A stretch of DNA of 64,000 bases from Rugalucina vietnamica (Eukaryota > Mollusca > Bivalvia > Lucinida > Lucinidae): NCBI GenBank assembly GCA_964017185.1, contig OZ024879.1:24679456-24743455 (forward strand), in the 5' to 3' direction. The notes beneath the pieces were generated by a model. That model had not been told where the DNA came from, did no database searches, and saw nothing but the letters and a program-made list of their open reading frames with translations. The translations under genes were made by a program, and so were the position numbers. This document shows, piece by piece, positions 11,370 through 22,726 of the stretch. Positions within the stretch are counted from its first letter, which is position 1, and each line of letters opens with the position of its first letter.

Positions 11370-11509
11370 TCCTAGAAAAACTCATACAGTCAACCTGCTC
11401 TAACTGATTATTACACAATTGTCCGTGTAATTATACTGTGTAATTATAATCATTCAAATTGTACAAAGGCTACACCCAGCATAGGCCTTGAACTTGGAAA
11501 TGAATTTTC

Positions 11510-11967
11510 CTGAGAATCCTATTTCTCCATTCCCCGTGGAGCTTCACATCTCAACAAACGATTAGTTTTCGAAATGGAAGGAACACGTGTTGGTGAGTGT
11601 ATTGTGGTTCCATACATAAATCTACACACTATATTTGACTGTGCATGTGATTTTTTGTCGTCGAGCTTATGTCCACGTCGATAATCGTTCCTTCCTAGAC
11701 AACAAATGACATAAACATGGCGATTTTTGTCAAAATATCGAGGTCGATGCCGAATTTCGTCCGCCATTTTTTTTCTTGAAATCCCGCTAATGATGAGTTA
11801 AAACTACCCCCCGACCAACATTAAAGTTAATTTCAAATTAGGCGATTTAATGACGAATATTCGTCATTAAAAGTTTCGTACAACCCGACTTAATTGAGGG
11901 ATATTTAATTTTTAAATTAACTGCCATTTAATTTAAAATTAAAGTTTGATACAACCGGGTCCTGAAG
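11510..11967 (-). other. Possible DNA-transposon fragment in LINE B 3' region
   Basis: On the minus strand the stretch reads GGACCCGGTTGTATCAAAC, then AT-rich dyads, then ATGGCGGACG opening an 82-codon frame (11767-11519; MADEIRHRPRYFDK...) with no domain I recognise. The order terminal-like sequence, AT dyads, first exon resembles the 5' end of a cut-and-paste element, but no second end was found. It may instead be native LINE B 3' UTR. It contains a perfect 26-bp palindrome at 11846-11871. Confidence 0.3.
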
Positions 11968-12309
11968 AACAACTTTTTTCAAAAAGAAACTGTTAAACAT
12001 TTTTCTATTTTGTAAACATTGTGATTGTGACAGTTACGTAATAGCATACGTTTATTCATAGCATATTTTGGGATACAGATTCAAATAAGTCATTCGACTT
12101 CTTTCTGGATCCCATTTGTATAATGTTTGTATTCATATCTACTTATGCTGCTTTACTGTTACATGAACTGTACATGTACAAATGAAATAAAAGTTTAAAC
12201 CAAGGTAGATCCGATTTTGACGAGTATACCTCGGAAGAACGTCTTTAAGAAATCTTATTTATACGAAGTATATAGCTACAGTACCTTAATCTTTTTTTAA
12301 CCTAATAAT

Positions 12310-12984
12310 ATGGGTTATCTAAGAAGTGAACAAAATTTAAGTTTCCTTACATGGAATGCGACTGGCATAATGTCTAGTTGTTCTTACTTATGTGATATTT
12401 TAAACAAATGGTCGATAGACATATGCGGTGTCTCTGAACACTGGTTGTACGAAAAAGATCTGTACTTCCTTGACTGTATTGATAAGATGTACAGAAGTCA
12501 CGCTGTTTGCGATAGTGGTCTAAATGCGCCGAGTGCACGGCGAGTAGGCAAGGGTGGCGTTGCTATATTTTGGCACAAGCGTCTTGATGACCAAGTGTCG
12601 CCTCTACTTTTTGACGAAGATAGAATAGTTGGTATACAACTAGAAATTTTTCCATCAGAATACATCTTTGTTTTCCAGGTGTATCTTCCCTGTAGTAATT
12701 ATTCTATTGCAGAATACCGTGATTATTTAGAAAAACTAAATGAATACATACAACTTTACTCTGTGCGGGGAACAGTTATAATTATGGGTGATTTCAACGC
12801 TAATTTATCTTCGAATAAACATTATGGGCGTTTTGATACTAGAAGCAGAGATTTTGGTTGCTTTTTGAATTCCAATAACTACATTGCTACAAACACACTT
12901 GATATCTGTAGAGGTGCGGCTTCAACCTTTGTTTCATATGACGGTCAATCTGAGTCGTTAATAGACCATTTTGTATTGCCTATA
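12310..12984 (+). pseudogene. LINE A1 ORF2, APE endonuclease segment
   Basis: Opens MGYLRSEQNLSFLTWNATGI 61 bp after the ORF1 stop, as in A2. Endonuclease landmarks are the N in FLTWNATGI, E in CGVSEHWL, MGDFNANL and SLIDHFVLP. It is almost identical to A2 32873-33547. At 12985 the reading frame runs into the TIR insertion, where the frame then closes at 13041. Intact motifs but cut off before the RT. Confidence 0.9.
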
Positions 12985-14167
12985 CACTCCTACATCTATC
13001 GCCAGTTTTCAGAGTTTTTTGCTGGTTTTTCTAATCATTAAGGCTGTCACAATAAATTCTTACAACAAGATAATTTTTTCACAGCAGTGAGATAAAGATA
13101 ATGAGTTCTTGACTCTGGCCACCTGTTTGTTTAAAGAATTAGATGAAATATGCCATCAACTTCCAATTTACTCTTTGTCTCAATATTAGACTATGGATAC
13201 AGTGTCTGATCAAACTAAATGATACACTGATCTGAGTCTATAAAACATTAAGGTGGCAATTTTCCATACTGAGACTTTCAGTTCATATGAATGTGCATAC
13301 TTTCCGCATTTTTACCAAACTATTTCAGGTACCCACATGTTGAGTACCCACAAATACTGAATGAAAGTCTATAATTGATGAATACATGTTGTACATACAA
13401 ATAACATGAACACAATGATTCCATGAGTACCCTAAGACCACACCAGTTTCATACAAACAATTTCAGTCTTGACTCATAATTTTATGAACCAGCTTATTTT
13501 GAATACCCACAATTTTGTGATTGAATTTTGTGAACATTCTTATAGTGTAGACCAACATAATTTGCCCATGCTTTGTGTAACAAGAAAATATAATTTCCAA
13601 CATTTTCAATACCCCAAAATATTTATATGCACTTTTGAATACCCACAGTGTGGCACTTATTTTAAATACACTCAAATTTGAAGACTTATAAATATTTTTC
13701 GAGCCGCATCTTTATGTGAATAACATCTGACTAAAATATCTATCTTCTGATTGCCACCATTTTTAGTGCCTACAAAATTTGATCATCCACACTTTGAATA
13801 CCCACATATTTTGAGTACCAAAAAAAATGAAGACCACAAATTTTAACTGCCCAAAATTTTAGAAAAAAGTATAAAATGTTCCAAAACATAGCAAAAGTGC
13901 TCCCAAATTTTGAATACCCACAATACCCATATATATTCGTACCCACAGGCTCGAAATATGTCATTTCTAACTCAACATGGTCCAAGTGAGAAGAAAAAAA
14001 AACTGAAGAAATCTGATATCAGACATCTGGAGACTGTTGCTCTTGTTATTTTCACAGTTTACTGATAATGATAATAAAAGTTGAAAGCTACAAGATATTT
14101 TCCGAGATTTATTGCCCAATCATGCCAGCTCCATTGGAGCTGTTTTTTGGCGATGGATGTAGGAGTG
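12985..14167. mobile_element. TIR element inserted in A1 ORF2, TATA target duplication
   Basis: The ends are CACTCCTACATCTATCGCCA and its inverted form (one mismatch). TATA lies on both sides (12981-12984, 14168-14171), while A2 has a single TATA at the same place (33544-33547). The boundaries are therefore exact: 1183 bp. The inside is A+T rich, with at least five copies of TTGAATACCCACA or its GAGTACCCACA variant (13335, 13498, 13633, 13793, 13910). No transposase motif. Non-autonomous; superfamily not assigned. Confidence 0.88.
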
Positions 14168-14171
14168 TATA

Positions 14172-15046
14172 GAAAAAAATGTATATGGTTCAAGACTGTG
14201 CTATACTTGATGATGATATGCTTAATGTTTCACGGCATAGGCCCGTTTTTTGTTCTATTTTGTGCCCACAGTTCCATTTTGCCGATGTCAATGTCATTAA
14301 GAACAGTATTAACTGGAAAAAAGTGAATACTGATATGATTGATCAGTACCAAACAGTATTATCCAATGATTCTTCTCTAGCAGGCATTGTTAATACCGAA
14401 CAAATCGACAATCATTTTATTGATACGTCATATCAAACAATAACAAAATGTTTAAAATCTGCTTCAGAAAAATGTTTTCCTAAAAGTTCATTTAAGAAAT
14501 TCCTTAAGCCTTACTGGAATGATGAGCTCAAAATATTACATAAAACAATGTCCACTAAGCGCATTAATTGGGTTTCTGTAGGCCGTCCACGTGACTCCAA
14601 CAATGTACATTACAGAGAGTATAAAATGCTAAAAGGTTATTTAGACGGGTTCATAGGCAGGTTGTAGAATCATATTGTCTGAAGATTCACGAAGATATCG
14701 ATAAATTAGCAGAAATTGATAGTGGTTTGTTTTGGAGAGAAATAAATAAACGCAGAAAACAATCTACCTCAGATCCTAGGATTGAAATAAATTTTGATGG
14801 TAATGTTGTCAGAGACCCACAATTAATTGCTAATGAATGGGGTAATTACTTTAAACAACTGTATACACCGGATTCTAATGTATATGATGATTCGCCTTTT
14901 GAAAATGAATTGCGCAATGAGATCCGTAGTGCTATTAACCAAACTTCTAGTAACGACTAACGAATGTGACACCATAACTCCAATTGAGATTAAAGAGCTA
15001 TTGCATGAATGTAAGATCTATGAACATATAATTTATGGGGGTCAAT
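14172..15046 (+). pseudogene. LINE A1 ORF2, middle segment
   Basis: Continues the endonuclease-RT linker (MYMVQDCAILDDD, HRPVFCSILCPQFHF, FLKPYWNDELK, INKRRKQSTSDP). Against A2 it has an extra A just after 14172, a lost A near 14625, a 7-bp tandem duplication (CTAACGA) near 14953 and a ~30-bp deletion near 15016. The frame is therefore broken at least four times. Family R, which splits this region in A2, is absent here, so A1 gives the empty site. Confidence 0.88.
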
Positions 15047-16280
15047 AAGCCTATTCGCAGTTCCAGCAGTACACACAGGTAATTGATTAATTCACATACA
15101 GCAGGTCAGAGTTCAGTTGTACCAAAAAATGTAAACAAACCATCAGCTGTTCCTTGTTTTAATATCAATGAAACAGTAAGCCAGATCATTATTGATTCCT
15201 TATCAATGCAAATTCTGTAATTTTCTCTATTTTTCTATTTAATAATTTATTTATACTTGTTTAGTAACATATGATTATTTTGTAGATGTTTTTTGGGGTA
15301 GACTTATTAAGATAATGGCTCAATATGTCTGTATTAGATATAAGCAACTCCAAAGTAAATGTTTACAGTGCTTCCAAAGGAACATTTCTTTAGTTATTAA
15401 ATGGAAATAATGTCCATATCCTTCCAGTGATCAGGTCTACTTTGTTTACATTTTTTAGCTTATTGCTGTCGGTCTTCCTGGGGTTTTGCATCTCTGTTGG
15501 AAAAATGAAGTTTGACAGGCCAAATGCTGCAGCATTCATTTTTCTATTTCTTCAGGACTTTAAATTCCCACAATCAGGAAAACAAAATAAAGCGCACAAA
15601 TGCTTCTTATTATAAATATCTGTAAATACATGTACCAGTAAATATATGAAGTCGACAAAGAGTCAAAAGCCCTAAAGCCCAATGCAAAGCGGATTCAAAG
15701 GCAACAGCTGATCACCCAAATGAGCAGTTTGTTTACCAAATGAAGGTCATTTACTTAAAAAATCTAGATGTAAGACATTAGGTAGAAACATAAGGTTTCA
15801 TGAACAGGCCATTTTAGAGAACACCAGTGAAGATCTACCAGCGTTAAAATATGTTGAAGAAAAAAATCACCTTGTTTGATATGCTAACCAAATTGTTTTA
15901 CGACGGAACATAATGCTCTGCTCAGAATGTTTAAAGGATCACTGCACTATTTTCCACACGTCATAATATACGCTACCCCAGATTACTGTCTGCTCATATT
16001 CCTGCATTTGAAAAGTGCTTCGAAGTTTACGAAACTTGATACAGAAATTGCCATGCTATGCGATTGTTAATCTACATAAATGAATGCGATCTTTCTATCA
16101 AATTCAGTCCGAAATGCATTCTGGCTAATGCTGACAGTGTTGGATTCTCAGTCCCTTGCAACGTTCATGTTTGGCCTTATTTGGGGGAAAATAAAAAAAT
16201 GGACAAAATTATTTCATAAGCTCAAACAAGACATTTTCCTTACGAATGTACATCAAGGCACCACTCGAGAGGTGACATCA

Positions 16281-16664
16281 TCACTGGGTGCTTCCTTGGT
16301 CCCGATATAAAAAAGTTTTGTTTGACTTTTTGGTACCGGATTTTTTTCTACTATATTAACACAGCAAATCTCCACAAAAGAGAGTCGGCAATAACATTGC
16401 ATAATTGCATAATTTCTTTCACTTCTTAATGAATCAAATACAAACTTACTTTAAAATTGCGTTCAAAGTACTATTTTATGACTTGAAATTCTTTCTATGA
16501 CGTCACAAGTGAGAATAGAATCAAATCATTGACCAAATTCTAGGAATTATTGTAGAAACAAATCTGATACCAGAATTAAACAAAACCAAATCCTATCGGG
16601 ACCTACAGTAAAAGTCAAACAAAACTTTTTTTATATTGGGACGAAGGAAGTGCCCATGCAGTGA
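16281..16664. mobile_element. Small inverted-repeat MITE, ~384 bp
   Basis: TCACTGGGTGCTTCCTTGGT and the following CCGATATAAAAAAGTTTTG..GACTTTT (16281-16335) are repeated in inverse at about 16612-16664 with few mismatches. The arms are about 53 bp. The interior is A+T rich and non-coding. Confidence 0.75.
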
Positions 16665-16802
16665 TCATGTTTAAACTTTTTGTATGAAACTAATTAGACT
16701 GAAAAAGCCAATTTCCCAATCAGATTCCATGTAGATGTTTACGAAATGTTACGACTCAAACGATGAAAAAGAAACAGTTATTCGATATATTTGTGACTTT
16801 GT

Positions 16803-17115
16803 ATTGTTTGTTTGATTGAATTGATACTTAACGTCCTAATCAACAGCTATGGTCATGTACGCGTTGCCTCGATTTTATGGGATTTTAAGCAAAATTAGGA
16901 TGTCATGAGATCCAAAAAGTGCTTCAATTATAAACCGGCAAACTAAACCAATAAGGCTTAAATAATATATGTATGGATGGTTACACTTGAGCTCTTTTCC
17001 TGGACAGGCTCTGACCTGAGCGGTTAATCAGTAATCAGATGGTCAACCAGTAGCCTATAAGCTTTGTAAGGGGGCACAAGCAGTCCTATTTCGTGAGGCC
17101 TCTATGGGCGGGATC
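16803..17115 (+). repeat. Copy of the 6434-7345 element, right arm only
   Basis: Shares in order TTGTTTGTTTGA, AACGTC, CAACAGCTA, ATGGGA, AGGATGTCATGA, TTTTCCTGG, GACCTGAGCGGTTAA, CAGTAATCAGATGGTCA and GAGGCC with about 7020-7340. Non-coding. Confidence 0.75.
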
Positions 17116-17238
17116 CGCGACTTGTTTAAAAATTTGGTTCATGGTATTGTATGTGCTCCTTTAAATGGTTTGAGCAGTTAATATTAAACAATTGAAAATG
17201 CATGAGCTTGACTTTTATCCTTAATAGTTCATACTTCA

Positions 17239-17241
<3 letters not shown>

Positions 17242-17297
<56 letters not shown>
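17242..17297. repeat. (TG)n microsatellite
   Basis: About 28 GT dinucleotides, followed by a G-rich spacer and then an AG array. Confidence 0.95.
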
Positions 17298-17298
<1 letters not shown>

Positions 17299-17329
17299 GG
17301 GGGGGGTAGGTGGTTGGGTGTGTGGGTGT

Positions 17330-17330
<1 letters not shown>

Positions 17331-17389
<59 letters not shown>
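17331..17389. repeat. (AG)n microsatellite
   Basis: About 29 AG dinucleotides, 33 bp downstream of the TG array. Purine-only strand. Confidence 0.95.
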
Positions 17390-17393
<4 letters not shown>

Positions 17394-17656
17394 ACAACTT
17401 CATAAAATCACTAAATCACAGGAAACATGCAAATAACAGAGATTTTATGTGTCAGATAAGACCCAGATAAGATACTTTACAGTTTGGAATAAGTACTCTC
17501 ATTACAGCAGTGTTTATTTACTAATTAAATAAATCTAATTGCTGTTTTCCTATCAAAGTATGTAGCTGAGAAGCTGATTTTGGTACGAGTGAACCCTGAC
17601 CTATAATGCTGTGTAACACAAAAATCAATAGATCTAGTGGAACTGTGAATTCACTT

Positions 17657-19552
17657 ATTTATATTACAAGCTCTTGCAACTTTGTATTCTGCAATGTATT
17701 TGCTATCCCATACACCAGATGAAATGAAGCGAGGTGTAATTATAACGCTGCATAAAGGTGGTCGAAAACGAAAGGCGATCCTAATAATTATCGTGCGATT
17801 ACGCTATCTTCAGTCATATTAAAACTTTATAAACCTATTCTTCTGCATAGGTTAGAGGCAAGTCTACATCTATCTGAAAAATTAGATAAGAAACAAGGTG
17901 GATTTCAGAAGCAAATCGGATGTGTAATGACGTCTTTTTGTGTAAAAGAAGCTATATCTTTTTGTAAAGAAAACAGAAGTAAATTGTATGCCTGCTTTCT
18001 TGACGTACGTAAAGCATTTGACACTGTTTGGCATTTAGGATTGTTTTATAAACTGTCAAAATTCAGTGTTCAGGGATTATTGCTAAAGGCCATTATAAAC
18101 CTTTATGATAATATAGAAAGCTATGTGCGGTTTAAAGGGTACATCTCTGATTCCTTCCAGGTTCTACAAGGTACTAGACAGGGCGGGGTTCTTTCTCCCA
18201 TTTTGTATCTGGTGTCTATAGATGATCTTATATTAGAGCTGAAAGCCTCAATGGAGGGTCTCATAGTTTATAATATTATCCTTGGGAGCCCTATAGTGGC
18301 AGATGATATGCTTCTTTTATCGTTATCCAAATTTGGCCTTTCTATCATAATGCAAATTTGTTATAGACATTCACTTAAATGGTATTTTGGGTATCAAGCA
18401 GTTAAATGTTGTGTTGTAGTATACAACGAATCTGAAACAGACTTCAATAGATGTAAAAATGTAAGACAGTGGTTTTTAGGAACCGACAAAGTTACTGAAT
18501 CGACAGAATATAAACATTTAGGAATAATTTTGGACAAATATATTCACTGTCAGAAAATGTAAATGAATCTTGCTCAAAACTCAAAACAACCCTTTTTAGT
18601 CTAGTAAATAGTGGAGTTAACGATTCTGGATTCAACCCTATTACATCATTTCACTTATATAGGTGAATTGTTCTACCTAAAGGCTTGTATGGTGCCGAAC
18701 TCTGGAATTGTCTATCTCCAAGTCAGAAAGAAACGCTTGAACGAGCGCACAGATTTTGTATAAAATTAATCCAAGGTCTGCCAAAGCAGACGCGATCTGT
18801 AATCGCGTTAGGACTTATAGGTTCAAATCGATTCATTTCGGAGATTGACAGAAAAAAGTTAATATTTTTAGGTCAGTTATGCCGGTTGCCCCCCGGAGTC
18901 ATACATAAGCAATTGTTTAATCATAGGCTATTTAGCGTATTTCACGCTTCTGGTGTGCAATATGGTTTTATCCCTGATATATTACGTATTCTAGACAAAT
19001 ACTCATTAAGTTATGTATTGGATGAATATATCCAGTCTGGTCAATTTATGTCAAAGTTTTCATGGAATCGTCTCGTGAAAACGAAAATTAATATGAATGT
19101 TGAGAATCAATGGTGTGAAAAAATTTCGAATGATGCTTCATTACAGCCATTTTTACAGATACATAGAAAGTATGAGCCTTGTGTCTTCTGGACTTTTTGT
19201 AAGAAAAACTATAAGTATAAAAAAGTACTGCCAGGCAACTGTGAAAATGTTAAGTCTTCTATTTTTTCATAGCCAGAGTACATTATTTTGTAAAACATGT
19301 GGTCAGAATTATAACTGTTCCCCTTCAGAACATTTAATTTTATATTGTAATAAAAATGAAAATATTCGTATGAAACTATGGGAAACTTTAATAGTGAGAT
19401 TCGGTAATACTTTTTACCGTTGGTTTATTTCCCTTAGTCCTTTTGATCAAATAGTTGCATTGCTATCGACCTTTGACGGTGTTATCGTCGACGAGAAAGA
19501 CAATCAAATTCTAATGAGAGTCATTATCTTTACTTTGTATAGAATGCTATAA
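17657..19552 (+). pseudogene. LINE A1 ORF2, reverse transcriptase and C-terminal segment
   Basis: Contains RT motif A DVRKAFDTVWHLGLFYKL, motif B GTRQGGVLSPILY and motif C VADD (18297-18308), then a thumb-like region and the C-terminal CKTCGQNYNCSPSEHLILYC zinc-binding block. Compared with A2 it has a lesion near 17770, a lost base near 18541 and a TGA (18664) where A2 has TCA. An extra base near 19223 closes the 18685 frame at 19272. At the site of the A2 stop (35128), A1 still reads TAT (tyrosine). Overall very similar to A2. Confidence 0.9.
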
Positions 19553-20004
19553 ACTGACTTAAGATTCTCCATATTTCGTGTTTATGTGATGTGCATATGT
19601 TTGTGTTTCGTTTCGGCAAATTTTGCTTATCATTTATACTCGTAATTATAATGCAACCGTTTCTCTGTGCATGTCCTTAAGAAATTCTTTCAACATCAGC
19701 AAGAAAATCACTAGGGTTTATGTCACATGTATACGGGTAAAAATTCATTACTTCTGATAATGAATATAGATAATGAAGCATGCCAATAAGTTTGAGGCAT
19801 ATATTGTATATGTAATATTCTCTTTTCTTTTTCCTTTTTTTTTCCTTGCTTAATTTATATGTGTTTTGGTAGTTTCATCTGTTTTTTGTTGTTGTTTTTT
19901 TTCATTCTGTACTTGTATTATGTTGTATTTTGTATTTGTACTGTTTGTTTATGCTCTCCTTATATTGGAGGAAATAAAAGTATCTATCTATCTATCTATC
20001 TATC
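19553..20004 (+). other. LINE A1 3' UTR and (TATC)n tail
   Basis: About 430 bp of A+T-rich 3' UTR, similar to A2 36694-37104. It ends TTATATTGGAGGAAATAAAAG followed by six TATC units. No A tail. Confidence 0.85.
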
Positions 20005-20545
20005 GTTTCACTTCGTCACCTAGCTATACTTCCGCGTGGTGTGGAGAGTTATCAAGGCATCCCGACTACAAATTACGTATACATGTTGCTAAGAAATATT
20101 TTGAAAATATATGTCAAACGAAATATATATTTTAACCGGATGTGCAGCTGTATACCTCGAACTAACGGAAGTAGGTATTTTATTTAAATTCACTGAATAT
20201 TTTGTGTTTATATCTAGATTTAGATATGATATCTAGTTTTAGATACTATATTAAAAAGGAGATATATCAATTTAGATATAATATGTTAAACGAAGTATAG
20301 ATAAACCGGATGTAGAGTTTTATATTTAGAAGGGGATACTATATGTAAATTCAAATATTTTGTGTTTATATCTAGATTTAGATATGATATTTACTTTTAG
20401 ATACTATATGAAAAAGGATATATTATATATCGTTTTAACGGATGTGCTCTACTGTCTATATAGGTTTAAGAAACGCACAATTGAATTCAGTCTCGGAAAT
20501 GTAGCGTATGAATATTATAATATAGGGAAATGTTCCGTCAAGTAA
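20005..20545. repeat. Degenerate AT-rich tandem repeat
   Basis: Three units beginning AACCGGATGT or AACGGATGT at about 20134, 20302 and 20438. They share TTTTGTGTTTATATCTAG, ATTTAGATATGATAT, TTTTAGATACTATAT and AAAAAGGA. Spacing is about 140-168 bp. Related in wording to 5640-5835. Confidence 0.6.
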
Positions 20546-21529
20546 GGAATGTAAAGTTTGATAAGTTCAAATGTTCATGTTTGCGAACGAAGTTTTTTGT
20601 CTTAATTTGCGCTTAGAAATCGTTTATTGTAAAAAAAAATAAATAAATCCGGACTGTTTTTTGGTGCGTAGAGCTACAACGCGGGAATGCGGTTCTGTAA
20701 TGAAGAGTCAGTCGCCAGTTTGGATAGCTGAACGCTTTGGGTGGGTATATTTTATGCTTTTATGAAGGTTGACGTCAATCGTCGAATTTTTAGTTTAAAG
20801 CTCAAAGACGAAACCACAAACATTTTTAATCTGTGCCTCCACGGGAACGGACATGTAAACAAATGTCTGAATACACGGTTTGTTCTGGAATGATGATTAT
20901 TTAAAATATTAAATTCAAGCTTTCAGAGGATGCCTCATTTAGACTAAGATCAATCAAATAACTACAATCGTGAACAAATAAAAAAAAGATATGTGCGTCT
21001 AGCATTGGCTTTCCTGATTTTTCTTCTTCTTCTTCTTCTTCTTCTTCTTCTTCGTCTTTGTCTTCTTTCTTGTCAAAGACCATAAAATTCGAAGCTTCAC
21101 ATTTATAGCACAAAATATGGATTACAGGTTTATCCTAGTTAGCTTTGAAGTTTTTCTATAACACGCCACATCTGAATAAATATTGTCCGTAAGTCTCAGA
21201 GTGACAATACTCAGAGAGAGTTCTGTTATTGTCCAGTAACGACGTGTTGGAATCTCAGTATTGATTTAGATATTTCTCATTTGAAACGTAAGTAATTCTA
21301 ATACATATTTAATAGATTTTCTAATTTACCACACATATACGAACTCGCACATTCAAGAAAAAGTGTAATTTTCTAAAATTCATTGAAAATTTTTCTGACA
21401 ACAATATCAACAATAGAGGAAAGAAAAGTCTCATGAGCCTTTTCCCGTATTGAAAGTTTCATGAACCTTTTCCATATTATCTGACAAGAATATCAACAAT
21501 ACAGGATAAAAAAAAAATCATGGTTGATA
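20546..21529. other. Non-coding stretch with (TTC)n
   Basis: Contains an 11-unit TTC array at 21021-21053. The acidic 70-codon minus-strand frame across it is the repeat translated. Otherwise nothing recognised. Confidence 0.55.
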
Positions 21530-21830
21530 AAAGATGAGGGTAAGGTTATGGCCATGTAAAACCGGTTTAAGCCCGCCAGTAACACTGAGTTACTGATCGT
21601 TCCAAGGCGATACTTTTGTGGTGGTTCTTTTTGTTTTATGTCTTGGTGTTTAAAAAAATGTGCTGTTGGCGCGTTGTGTTTTCATATCTTTAGTAAAGTT
21701 AAGGTAACTGAGTGGCCACCTATTGGGAAAACAGCTCCTCATCCGGCTTGCGGTATGTTTTGGTTTTATTCCACCTTGGTTTTTGAAATGGGAATCTTTT
21801 TTTCTTGATCTTTGCCTACTTGTGCCTTTT
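21530..21830 (+). repeat. Dispersed family R, near-complete copy
   Basis: Runs from AGATGAGGGTAAGGTTATGG to GATCTTTGCCTACTTGTGCC, sharing internal phrases AAGCCCGCCAGTAAC, GTGCTGTTGGCGC and AACTGAGTGGCCACCTATTG with the copies at 22091, 28664 (inverted), 33850 and 62790. No tRNA-like boxes or A tail were recognised. Non-coding. Confidence 0.8.
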
Positions 21831-22090
21831 GAATTGCACGCTGGTGGTTCGGTCAGACCGTATAATGGCCCCGACATAAAGTTATTCATTTTAGTTGGTT
21901 GGGGCCGGATCTTCTTGCCTGTTGCTTGGCCAACCGAGGTTCAACTGCTGTTTTTCTTTGCTCCAGATTTCAGTAAGTTATTCGGCGCCCAGGAATCTCC
22001 ACATCGTCGGGCAGCTTTGTTCTCGTTTTTGATTCATCATTGATGATTCATTTACTAGCGAGGACCGAACAACTAACTGAATGTTGTAAA

Positions 22091-22430
22091 CCGCTGCAGA
22101 AGATGAGGGTGAGGTTGGGGCCCTGCAAACTCGATTTTGGCCCCCAGTAATTTATATTACTGATCATTCCAAGGCGTTACTTCTGTTGTGGCTCTATTTG
22201 TTTTATGTTTTCGAGGCGAATTTTTTTGCTGTTTGAACCTAAATTATGTACGTTTTCATAGTTTTAGTAAAGATCAGGTCACTGAGTGGCCGCCTATTGG
22301 GAAATATCTGCCCACTTGGCCTAACTATAAGTACCTAATTGCCAATTTACTTTTTCCCACCTCGGTTTTTGGAGTGGGAATTTCTTTCTGATAGCGCCTT
22401 TTCCTGATCATTGCCTGCTTGTATCTTTCT
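22091..22430 (+). repeat. Dispersed family R, divergent copy
   Basis: Starts AACCGCTGCAGAAGATGAGG and ends GCCTGCTTGTATCTTT. It keeps GAGTGGCCGCCTATTGGGAA and TCGGTTTTTGGAGTGGGAAT. More diverged than the 33850 copy, and closest to the 7736 fragment. Confidence 0.75.
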
Positions 22431-22565
22431 AGAAAACACATTATGTATTTAACAGTGTATAAGTCATTTAGGTTTCAAATACTTATTTTAGCAAAATGGT
22501 ATCAAAATAAAAAAAATCTCGTCATGCAGATTTGCCGTTTCCATAGAGAAATCGGCAGCCAAGGG

Positions 22566-22620
22566 TTTTTTTTTTTTTTTTTTTTTTTCTTTTTCTTTTT
22601 TTTTTTTTTTTTTTTTTTTT
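22566..22620. repeat. T-rich run
   Basis: About 55 bp of T broken only by two C. A sequencing length error is likely here. Confidence 0.9.
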
Positions 22621-22726
22621 AACTAATATGAAAATGATTCATAGTTCCATAGCGATTTTTTTTCTCCCAAACTTTGACGTTTAATGATTATAATTTGAAA
22701 TATGAACCTGCAAGAATCCTATTTAA

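Larger units (their letters stand above)
8661..12200 (+). mobile_element. LINE B (Jockey/CR1-like), 5' truncated, inserted in A1
   Basis: Inserted in A1 between CGCAA and GGTAGATCC; A2 keeps the uninterrupted site (GCAAGGTAGATCC near 32764). CAA is present at both edges (8658-8660, 12201-12203), a possible short target duplication. It starts inside the endonuclease part of ORF2 and ends with AAATGAAATAAAAGTTTAAA. The long 3' region (11370-12200) has no A tail and may contain a further insertion at about 11510-11967. Classification to the Jockey/CR1 group rests on general RT features and is tentative. Confidence 0.85.
15047..17656. mobile_element. Composite TIR insertion in A1, 2.6 kb
   Basis: The boundaries come from A2, which reads GGTCAATTTATATTACAAG without a break at 34793-34811. 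The ends are imperfect inverted repeats (AAGCCTATTCGCAGTTCCA versus AAGTGAATTCACAGTTCCA), with AT at each edge. Inside are an inverted-repeat MITE (16281-16664), a copy of the right arm of the 6434 element (16803-17115), and TG and AG microsatellites. No transposase motif was seen; frames at 15427-15615 and 16080-16310 are short and unrecognised. Confidence 0.75.
8289..20004 (+). mobile_element. LINE A copy 1 (A1), 5' truncated and split by three insertions
   Basis: An APE-type non-LTR retrotransposon. Alignment to copy A2 (30667-37128) shows that A1 segments 8289-8660, 12204-12984, 14172-15046 and 17657-20004 are one element interrupted by LINE B (8661-12200), a TIR element (12985-14167) and a second TIR element (15047-17656). 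It begins inside ORF1 at the GTTACGCATAAGGAG phrase and ends with (TATC)6. Its reading frames carry many small indels and stops relative to A2, so it is older or decayed faster. Clade not assigned; microsatellite-like 3' tails occur in several APE-LINE clades. Confidence 0.88.

Noticed and set aside
21723-22043. 106-codon hydrophobic frame
   Set aside because: Begins inside a family R copy and shows no known motif; most likely chance.
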